Shown: positions 1 through 5,306 of the stretch, one piece after another
How the letters are laid out: the number at the start of each line of letters is the position of its first letter
How positions within the stretch are numbered: the stretch's first letter is position 1
Source of the DNA: DASZCR01 sp035942915
GTDB lineage: Bacteria > Acidobacteriota > Blastocatellia > Pyrinomonadales > Pyrinomonadaceae
DNA: 10,109 nt
Assembly (NCBI GenBank): GCA_035942915.1
Contig: DASZCR010000048.1
Coordinates: 1 to 10,109, forward strand
Reading direction: 5' to 3'
Program-made: the position numbers and the translations under genes
The notes under the pieces: generated by a model
What the model was told of the DNA's origin: nothing
The model's input: the letters and a program-made list of their open reading frames with translations, nothing else
The model's database searches: none

Positions 1-55
1 ATGAGAAGGAGCCTCACTCTCATCTTCGCCGACGCCTTCGGTCTGTGCGGCTTGT
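1..55. other. Non-coding left edge, 3' flank of the DUF885 gene
   Basis: No gene is supported in these bases. They lie downstream of the minus-strand DUF885 gene stop codon. A 6-bp inverted repeat, ATGAGA at 1-6 and TCTCAT at 18-23, could form a weak hairpin in the 3' end of that transcript, but it has no T-tract on the visible side and the window edge cuts the context. I would not call it a terminator. Confidence 0.5.
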
Positions 56-2050
56 TTACCTCTTCCTGCGCAGTTCGAGCAGGAGTTGGTCGTGGAAGTA
101 GCCAGAGGGAATCGTGCCCTGTTTCATAAAGAGCAGGTGAAACTCTTTGGGCGAGAAGCGTGCGCCGGTCAGTCGTGCGGCCTCGCGTCGCAGTTCGTAA
201 ATCTGTTCGCGTCCGAGGCGATAGGTGATGGCCTGCGTCGGCCACTTCGAGTAGCGGAAGATGGCGCGCTCGGACGATTCGCAACTGGCGCGCTTGGCCG
301 CAGACATCGCGCCGCGCGCCGCGTTGCACCTGCCGGGTTGGAAATCGACGATTTCCGAGAAGAGCGTGACGGCGTCTTCATAACTCAGACGCCCCGTGTG
401 CAGACCCGTATCGACTCTCACGCGGAGGTCGCGGTAGAGCTTGCCTTGCAGTTGATAGAGGCGCTCCTCCGGCGTGTAGAAACCTTCGGGCGCGCCCGGC
501 TGCGGCTCGGTCATCAACGCCTCTGCGTAGAGCGCCCATCCTTCGGAGGCCATCGAGTCTTCCCACATCGAGCTTGAGTCTTCGACCGCGCCGGGCGTCA
601 GCCAGCGCACGGGCGCGATGTCGTTTTTAAACTCGGTCATCACCTTGAAATGCCAGTCGTGGCCGGGGAAGCCCTCGTGCGCGGCGAGGTCTGCGAGCGA
701 GGCGCGGTTGTTCGTCTTGAGCGCCTCCTCGTTGTTGTCGGTCGGCGTGACGTAGAAGCGGCCGACGCCGCTCTGTTTGAAGGGCGGCGCCGGGTAGTAG
801 GCCGCGCCGTCGATGGCCGCGCGCAACGGCGGCGGCGTCTCGACCACTTCGAGCTTGTAGTCCGCAGGCACGTCGAAGAGTCCTGTGCGGCGTCCGTAAT
901 CGACGAGGCGGAAAGAGGCTTCGCGATACCACGCGACCATCTCGGCATCGGACTTCGGATAGTCTTTCGACAGTTCGTCGAAGACGAGACGGACGGCCTG
1001 CTCACCCGCCGGGAGACGCATCCCGCGCTGCGCGCCGATGCGGTGCGCCAGTTCAATCATCTCGTTGCGCGTTGCGCGCACGACCGGCCACGCTTCCTCG
1101 TAAAGCTGCGCGCTCGTCTTCGTGAGGCGCAGGTTGTTGCGAATCGCCCAGTCGTATTCGGCCGCGCCCAAAGCGTAGCGGTCGCTGCGAAACTGCGGCT
1201 TGAAGGCCGTCACGTCCTGACGGGTGGCGTCCTCGAAGAAGGTCTCGCGGATGAAAGATGCGAAGCGACGATAGGCGGCCGAGGCGCGTGCGGCCGAGAC
1301 ACGCACGCGCGAGAGCAGAGCTTCGCGTCTGTCTCCGGCGGCGATGCGTTCGGCGGCGAGCGCCGGCAGCGTCTTCTCGAAATATTCGGCATTGGCTTCG
1401 GCCGAGTTGATGCCGTGACGCCGAATCATGCGATGGTCGGGCGTGTTGCCGCTGCGGACTCCGGCGCGCAGTTGCGCCTGCGCCGTCTGAAGGAAACGCT
1501 CCACGTCGTCGAGTCGGTTAGCCAGCAGCGTCCATTCTTCGGGCGTGCCGTAGGAAGCCGCGCCGGTCTGCGTCATGCCTTGCAGTTGCCAATCGACGGC
1601 GCGAAAGGGTTCGTCCGTGTAAGTGTCAACGGCGCGCTCCTGATAGCGTCTGACGCGGTGTTGTCTGAGGAGGAAACGGATTTGCGCGAGCGCCACCTCG
1701 CGGTCGATGCGGCGCGCGGGCGAGAGCGTGCGCGGCGCAAGACGCATGAAGGCGCGCTCCATGCGTGCGAGCCAGAGGTCTTCGGCGCGTAGTGCGTCGG
1801 CCGAGTGGTCGCGCAAGCGGCCGTCGGCCTCGGCGAGCGAGGCGTCGAGACCGGCGCCGCCGAGATAGGTGTTGACGGTCGGGTTGCGACGCAGGAATTC
1901 GACGACGTACTCGTCGTGAACTTTCTTGAAAGCCGCGTCGCCGCCGCTGCCGCCGCTGCTTCGACGCGCCCTCTGTGCCGACGCTTGGCGAGTCGGTTGC
2001 AGGAGCGCGCCCGCGATGACGACGAACGTCAGGAGGAGCAGTTTTTTCAT
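56..2050 (-). CDS. Secreted DUF885 family metallopeptidase-like protein
   Basis: The 664-aa product starts with a clear signal peptide: MKK, a leucine-rich core, and a probable cleavage site after ASA at residue 25. A short basic and Ser/Gly-rich linker follows, then a mostly helical body. The DUF885 family hallmarks are present: HEGFPGHDWH at residues 458-467 (a variant of the usual HExxPGH block) and EGWALYAE at 503-510, which together probably bind a metal in a zinc-peptidase-like fold. A C-terminal PTQAITYRLG block from residue 604 corresponds to the usual PGQA-SY-G block. Just before it is a segment of about 20 residues containing Cys575 and Cys590 that looks extra relative to the family. 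Upstream of the ATG there is only a weak purine-rich site (GAGAGACGAAAG). The predicted location is periplasmic or extracellular. Family assignment is firm; peptidase activity and substrate are inferred. It is divergent from the 82-aa gene and stands alone on the left. Confidence 0.92.
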   Translation of the reverse strand: MKKLLLLTFVVIAGALLQPTRQASAQRARRSSGGSGGDAAFKKVHDEYVVEFLRRNPTVNTYLGGAGLDASLAEADGRLRDHSADALRAEDLWLARMERAFMRLAPRTLSPARRIDREVALAQIRFLLRQHRVRRYQERAVDTYTDEPFRAVDWQLQGMTQTGAASYGTPEEWTLLANRLDDVERFLQTAQAQLRAGVRSGNTPDHRMIRRHGINSAEANAEYFEKTLPALAAERIAAGDRREALLSRVRVSAARASAAYRRFASFIRETFFEDATRQDVTAFKPQFRSDRYALGAAEYDWAIRNNLRLTKTSAQLYEEAWPVVRATRNEMIELAHRIGAQRGMRLPAGEQAVRLVFDELSKDYPKSDAEMVAWYREASFRLVDYGRRTGLFDVPADYKLEVVETPPPLRAAIDGAAYYPAPPFKQSGVGRFYVTPTDNNEEALKTNNRASLADLAAHEGFPGHDWHFKVMTEFKNDIAPVRWLTPGAVEDSSSMWEDSMASEGWALYAEALMTEPQPGAPEGFYTPEERLYQLQGKLYRDLRVRVDTGLHTGRLSYEDAVTLFSEIVDFQPGRCNAARGAMSAAKRASCESSERAIFRYSKWPTQAITYRLGREQIYELRREAARLTGARFSPKEFHLLFMKQGTIPSGYFHDQLLLELRRKR

Positions 2051-2080
2051 CTTTCGTCTCTCGTGTGTGTGAAGTTCGTG

Positions 2081-2119
2081 CCGGGAGAGTCCCGGCGTGC
2101 GCGGCTTCAGGCCGCGCCG
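2081..2119. repeat. Two adjacent GC-rich hairpins
   Basis: The first is CCGGGA (2081-2086), loop GAG, TCCCGG (2090-2095). The second is GCGCGGC (2099-2105), loop TTCAG, GCCGCGC (2111-2117), extendable by two pairs if T2098 is bulged. Both stems are perfect and have short loops, so they would fold stably in RNA or single-stranded DNA. There is no T-tract on either side, which argues against an intrinsic terminator. They could be a REP-like extragenic palindromic element, a structured leader or a protein-binding site; the sequence alone does not decide. Confidence 0.6.
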
Positions 2120-2136
2120 GAATTTAAGAAAGAGTT

Positions 2137-2164
2137 CAGACGGCTGTTTGGACTTTCCCGTCTG
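2137..2164. repeat. Third inverted repeat before the 82-aa gene
   Basis: CAGACGG at 2137-2143 is matched by CCGTCTG at 2158-2164 around a 14-nt loop, giving a perfect 7-bp stem. The candidate -35 element TTGGAC (2148-2153) lies in the loop, so the repeat could be an operator at the promoter of the small gene. Chance occurrence is possible. Confidence 0.4.
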
Positions 2165-2228
2165 TCCTCCGCTAAACTTATCGACAGTCGTCCGACAGAT
2201 TTCCTCCGGGTCAGTGGAAGATACTTCG

Positions 2229-2477
2229 ATGGGTGAACTTGCCGAAAAGCTGTGGGCGGTGATGAGCGAGCGCGGGCGCGAGGCGTCGGGCCTCGCTTAT
2301 GCAGAGGCCGCGCAACTCGTCGCCCGTCTCAAGGACGAAAAAATCTCCGGCCTCTCTGTCATCACGGCTGCGGCGGCCGAGCGACTGACGCGTGCCTCCG
2401 GTAACAACGGCCGCCCCGCCCACGCCGAAACCGAACCAAAAAGAAAAGCCTCGCGCCGCCAGTCCAAAGATGCTTAA
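2229..2477 (+). CDS. Hypothetical 82-aa protein with basic C-terminus
   Basis: I do not recognise this gene. The ATG at 2229 is preceded by GGAAG at 2216-2220 with an 8-nt spacing. I prefer it over an in-frame GTG at 2097, because that longer form would translate through the hairpin cluster and adds an unconvincing Arg-rich, Cys/Pro-containing extension. The first roughly 55 residues look helical and alanine-rich (for example YAEAAQLVARLKDEKISGLS). The last roughly 25 are charged and rich in Lys and Arg (KRKASRRQSKDA), suggesting a disordered tail that may bind nucleic acid or an acidic partner. There is no signal peptide or membrane segment, so it is probably cytoplasmic. It is convergent with the EEP gene and divergent from the DUF885 gene, so it is a single-gene unit. 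Third positions are G/C-rich as in the neighbours, which supports it as coding. Confidence 0.65.
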   Translation: MGELAEKLWAVMSERGREASGLAYAEAAQLVARLKDEKISGLSVITAAAAERLTRASGNNGRPAHAETEPKRKASRRQSKDA

Positions 2478-2517
2478 AGTCGGACTCCTGAACGGCGCGC
2501 ACAGTCTTCCTCATCTC

Positions 2518-3258
2518 TTACTTCAAACTGAAATCAGCGACGAGCGGCAGATGGTCTGAGGCGACGAGCGCCGTCAGGCTCTTGTGCAGCCGGAGGCGTT
2601 CGAGTTTGAGCGCCGCGTCGTCGTAGTAGACGTGGTCGAGGTGCAGGAGCGGGAACGCGCCCGGATAGGTGCGCGCGCTCGGCAGGTGGCGACGCACGTC
2701 GGCGCTGCACAGTTCCGCGCCGAGAAGGCGTGAGGCCAGCCCGCGCGTCCACTCGTTGAAGTCGCCGAGGACGAGACGCGCGCCCGTCAGGTCGGAGTTT
2801 TTGAGGATGCGTTCGCCGACCAATTTGCGCCCCTGATGCCGGCGTTCGACGAAGGCCGTGCCGAGATGCACGTTGAAGACGTGCAGCAGCAGTCCGCACG
2901 GCATCTCTACGTCCACGCGCAGGCAGCCGCGCGGTTCGCGCCAACGCCAAGTGATGTCGTGGTTGCAGACCTGCCTGATGGGAAAGCGGCTCAGCACGAC
3001 GTTGCCGTAAGCGCCGCCGTGATGGCGTCGGTTCTCGCCGATGCGAAACTCGTAGCCCAGTTCCTCCGCGATGAACTTCGCCTGATGCTGCTCGTCGTGA
3101 ACGCTGTCCTCGACGCTGACGACCTCCTGCAAGGCGACGACATCGGCCTGCACCTCGCGCAGCACGGAGGCGATACGGCCGGGGCGAACGCGGCGGTCGA
3201 GTCCGCGACACTTGTGCACGTTGTAAGTCGCCACGCGAAGGGCGTGCGCCTCTGTCAT
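2518..3258 (-). CDS. Endonuclease/exonuclease/phosphatase family protein (YbhP-like)
   Basis: The 246-aa product spans a complete EEP (DNase I-like) fold with all catalytic blocks: TYNVHKCRG at 11-19 (metal-site Asn12), LQEV at 43-46 (metal-binding Glu45), NVHLG at 129-133 (His131), GDFNEW at 165-170 (Asp166, Asn168), LDHVYY at 207-212 (Asp208) and SDHLP at 234-238 (Asp235, His236). The family cleaves phosphodiester bonds in nucleic acids or lipid and inositol phosphates, using Mg2+. There is no signal peptide, so it is probably cytoplasmic. AGGAG (plus-strand bases 3269-3273) lies 10 nt before the ATG and close to the stop of the upstream PLD gene, only 19 nt away, so the two are almost certainly co-transcribed. 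The same pair, an EEP protein next to a PLD-type cardiolipin synthase, occurs in E. coli as ybhP and clsB. I infer a role linked to phospholipid metabolism, but DNA repair or nuclease activity is not excluded. Confidence 0.9.
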   Translation of the reverse strand: MTEAHALRVATYNVHKCRGLDRRVRPGRIASVLREVQADVVALQEVVSVEDSVHDEQHQAKFIAEELGYEFRIGENRRHHGGAYGNVVLSRFPIRQVCNHDITWRWREPRGCLRVDVEMPCGLLLHVFNVHLGTAFVERRHQGRKLVGERILKNSDLTGARLVLGDFNEWTRGLASRLLGAELCSADVRRHLPSARTYPGAFPLLHLDHVYYDDAALKLERLRLHKSLTALVASDHLPLVADFSLK

Positions 3259-3268
3259 CTCTCACAGG

Positions 3269-3273
3269 CTCCT
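3269..3273 (-). promoter_or_regulatory. Ribosome binding site of the EEP gene
   Basis: AGGAG on the minus strand, 10 nt upstream of the ATG at 3258 and 5 nt after the PLD stop codon. This fixes the EEP start and supports translation from a shared transcript. Confidence 0.7.
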
Positions 3274-3277
3274 GAAA

Positions 3278-4570
3278 CTATTGCTGGCGTTCGAGCAGAC
3301 GGCCGAGTTGCTCGTGCGCCCGCTCGAAGAGCGAGCGCCGCCGCCACACGTCGTAAGTTATGGCGACGCTTTCCGAGCGGTCGCGCGCGAAGTCTTTACT
3401 GAGACGTGCGGCCAACTCCGGGTCGAAGGTGGCAAGATTGACTTCGTCGTTTAAGCCGAACGAACGATTGTCGAAATTGGTCGAGCCGACGATTGACCAG
3501 ACGCCGTCGATGACCATCGACTTGGTGTGAATCATCGTCGGTTTGTACTCGTAAATCTTCGCGCCCGCTTCGAGCAGTTCGCCGTAGAGGCGTCGGCTCG
3601 AACGGCGCGTTAAGAGATGGTCGCTCTTTGCGCCGGGCGCGATAATTTCGACGCTGACGCCGCGCTCACGCATCGCCTTGACCATCTCAGCGCGCGCGCT
3701 CCAATCGGGGAGGAAGTAGGGCGTCGTGATGAGGATGCTCTTTTGCGCAGAGGCGAGCAGGGTTTGATAGAGCATGCGCGCGTGCGAGGAGCGCCCGACC
3801 GAAGGCGAACTGTTGACGATGAGCGCGGACGCCTTGCTCGTCGCCTCGCAGAGCGGGAAGAAATCGCCGCCGGAGAGAATCTCGCCCGATGCTTCCACCC
3901 AGTTCTCTGCGAACGTGCCCTGTATGCTCGCCACCGCGTCGCCCTCGACGCGAAACATCGTGTCGCGCCAGCGCGGATGTTTTTTGCGACTGATGAGCCA
4001 GTGGTCGGCGAAGCCCGCGCCGCCGATGAAGCCGACGCGACCGTCAACGACGAGCAACTCGCGGTGCGTGCGATTGTTGATGCGCGCCAGCGTCGCCCAA
4101 TGAAAGCCGTGATACCAGGCGACGCGCCCGCCCGCCTCGGTCAGTTCCTTGAAGTAGCTGTTCCACGTCGTAAAGCTTCCGATAGCGTCGAGGACGAGCC
4201 GCACCTGAACGCCCGCCCGTGCGCGCTCCGTCAGCGCCTCGACGAAGCGACGCGTCACCTCTCCCCTCTGAAAGATGTAGGCTTCGAGGTTGATGCTGTG
4301 CGTGGCGGTGCGGATGGCCTGCAATTCGGCCTCGTAGAAGAGCTCGCCGTTCGTCAGCACTTCGACGTGCGTGCACTTGCTGACCTTCGAGTCGGTCAAC
4401 GCTTCGAGCACGCGCAGGAAGTCTTCGGAGTCGAGCGCGCAGGGCGGCGGCGTCGAGACTTTGTAGTCGAGGCCGGGTTCGAAGAGGGCGAGGAAAAGCA
4501 GAAAGCTCTGCGCCACGATGGCGATGATAGCGATGACGAAGAAGGCGTCGGAATTTTGCATGCCCGACAT
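3278..4570 (-). CDS. Phospholipase D family cardiolipin synthase-like protein (ClsB-like)
   Basis: The 430-aa product has a hydrophobic N-terminal segment at about residues 9-31 that probably anchors it in the inner membrane, followed by two PLD half-domains. The second catalytic motif is intact: IHTKSMVID at 347-355 with His348, Lys350, Asp355, followed by VGSTNFDNRSF. The first is THRELLVVDG at 168-177, with His169 and Asp176 but Glu171 where Lys is expected, followed by IGGAGFAD. PLD-type cardiolipin synthases join two phosphatidylglycerols, or use phosphatidylethanolamine or glycerol as partner; the length is close to that of E. coli ClsB (about 413 aa). The gene sits between the Uma2 gene (54 nt upstream) and the EEP gene (19 nt downstream). 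A second in-frame ATG at 4561 is an alternative start; a GGAG-containing purine tract lies rather far (about 16 nt) before 4570. Family is certain; exact reaction is inferred, and the altered HKD motif leaves room for another phosphodiester substrate. Confidence 0.9.
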   Translation of the reverse strand: MSGMQNSDAFFVIAIIAIVAQSFLLFLALFEPGLDYKVSTPPPCALDSEDFLRVLEALTDSKVSKCTHVEVLTNGELFYEAELQAIRTATHSINLEAYIFQRGEVTRRFVEALTERARAGVQVRLVLDAIGSFTTWNSYFKELTEAGGRVAWYHGFHWATLARINNRTHRELLVVDGRVGFIGGAGFADHWLISRKKHPRWRDTMFRVEGDAVASIQGTFAENWVEASGEILSGGDFFPLCEATSKASALIVNSSPSVGRSSHARMLYQTLLASAQKSILITTPYFLPDWSARAEMVKAMRERGVSVEIIAPGAKSDHLLTRRSSRRLYGELLEAGAKIYEYKPTMIHTKSMVIDGVWSIVGSTNFDNRSFGLNDEVNLATFDPELAARLSKDFARDRSESVAITYDVWRRRSLFERAHEQLGRLLERQQ

Positions 4571-4624
4571 GAGAATCCGTGCAACCCCTCCCCACTCTGA
4601 AATCCAGACCGACCGGACGCGCCC
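4571..4624. other. Short spacer between the Uma2 and PLD genes
   Basis: Fifty-four non-coding nucleotides. On the minus strand they hold a G/A-rich tract that may serve as a distant ribosome binding site for the PLD gene. I see no hairpin or terminator, so read-through from the Uma2 gene into the PLD gene is plausible. Confidence 0.5.
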
Positions 4625-5221
4625 TCAGTCACCGAACAGGTCGCCGACGCGCGTCTCAAAGCCCTTCAACACGACGCTCCTCAGAGCCGCACTCTCATCG
4701 TGTTCCGTCACCACGTAACGCTTCTGACGAAGGACTAACTGCGCGACCGTCCGCGCCTCAGCGTCAACTATCCAATACTCGCGCACGCCGCTCCGCTCAT
4801 ACAACTCGCGCTTCGTCAGCGTGTCGAGCGTGGCCGACGCGCGGGAGAGAATTTCGACGACGAGTGAAGGAGCGCCCTGTATGCGCTTGTCTGTGACGAT
4901 GCGCCTCGCCTTCTCGTGCGTCATAAAAAGCACGTCCGGCTGCACCACTTCGCCTGTCGGCAACACCACGTCCAACGGGGCGATGAAACAGACGCCCGCC
5001 TTGCTCTTTTGGACATGCGTACGCAGGGCGAAGTAGATGTTTCCGGCTACGGTTTGGTGTTGTGTTGTTGGCGCTGGAGCCATGACAATTTCTCCGTTGA
5101 TGTACTCGACGGAGAGGGTGGACTCCGGCAGCGACCAGAATTCTTCGATGGAGGCCGCGCGTCGGGTGGGGCAGGGCGGCTTGTGTGACGGTTCGATGAC
5201 TTCTCTGACTTCGATTGCCAT
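4625..5221 (-). CDS. Uma2 family (DUF820) PD-(D/E)XK endonuclease-like protein
   Basis: The 198-aa product shows the Uma2 pattern from end to end: VEYINGEIVMAP at 38-49, an HQ pair at 55-56, VVQPDVLF at 92-99 (Asp96), SLVVEILS at 119-126 (Glu123), TKRELYERSGVREYWIVD at 136-153 and a C-terminal GFETRVGDLF. This is a PD-(D/E)XK nuclease fold; the family is widespread and often multi-copy in Cyanobacteria, Chloroflexi and some Acidobacteria, and its biological role is still poorly known. The reading frame is open upstream to an ATG at 5296. I chose the ATG at 5221 because AAGGAGG (plus-strand 5233-5239) lies 11 nt before it and the upstream 25 residues do not fit the family start. No antitoxin-like partner or transposase is adjacent. 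It lies in line with the M1 and PLD genes, but a shared function is not apparent. Confidence 0.92.
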   Translation of the reverse strand: MAIEVREVIEPSHKPPCPTRRAASIEEFWSLPESTLSVEYINGEIVMAPAPTTQHQTVAGNIYFALRTHVQKSKAGVCFIAPLDVVLPTGEVVQPDVLFMTHEKARRIVTDKRIQGAPSLVVEILSRASATLDTLTKRELYERSGVREYWIVDAEARTVAQLVLRQKRYVVTEHDESAALRSVVLKGFETRVGDLFGD

Positions 5222-5232
5222 CTCGACTGTTG

Positions 5233-5239
5233 CCTCCTT
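5233..5239 (-). promoter_or_regulatory. Ribosome binding site deciding the Uma2 start
   Basis: AAGGAGG on the minus strand, 11 nt before the ATG at 5221. It is the strongest Shine-Dalgarno sequence in the window and selects the internal start over the ATG at 5296. Confidence 0.75.
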
Positions 5240-5306
5240 CAAATTCGGCGTCGCGTGCGATGTGGGCGGCCTCGAACGCAGTGGAAAGTTTACCACGAGG
5301 CGGCGG

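Larger units (their letters stand above)
2051..2228. promoter_or_regulatory. Divergent intergenic region with candidate plus-strand promoter
   Basis: This 178-nt spacer separates the minus-strand DUF885 gene from the plus-strand 82-aa gene, so it should carry both start signals. On the plus strand TTGGAC at 2148-2153 and TAAACT at 2173-2178 could be -35 and -10 elements with a long 19-nt spacer. Two copies of CGACAG (2182-2187 and 2193-2198) sit 11 bp apart, one helical turn, just downstream. Three inverted repeats fill 2081-2164 and are listed separately. The promoter call is weak. Confidence 0.3.

Noticed and set aside
1..23. Small hairpin ATGAGA/TCTCAT at the left edge as a terminator of the DUF885 gene
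   Set aside because: Only 6 bp, AT-poor loop, no T-tract visible, and the window edge removes the needed context.
2097..2228. N-terminal extension of the 82-aa protein from GTG 2097
   Set aside because: It would run through three inverted repeats, has no ribosome binding site, and gives an unlikely N-terminus; ATG 2229 has GGAAG 8 nt upstream.
2478..2517. Terminator in the 40-nt convergent spacer between the 82-aa and EEP genes
   Set aside because: Only a trivial AGTC-G-GACT symmetry is present, with no stem of useful length and no T-tract.
4625..5221. Uma2 gene as part of a toxin-antitoxin, restriction or transposon system
   Set aside because: No small antitoxin-like gene, methyltransferase, transposase or terminal repeats are adjacent; neighbours are ordinary metabolic genes.
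5222..5306. Terminator or gene in the 85-nt gap between the M1 and Uma2 genes
   Set aside because: A 4-bp GTGG/CCAC repeat is too short to matter; the gap holds the Uma2 ribosome binding site and otherwise nothing clear.
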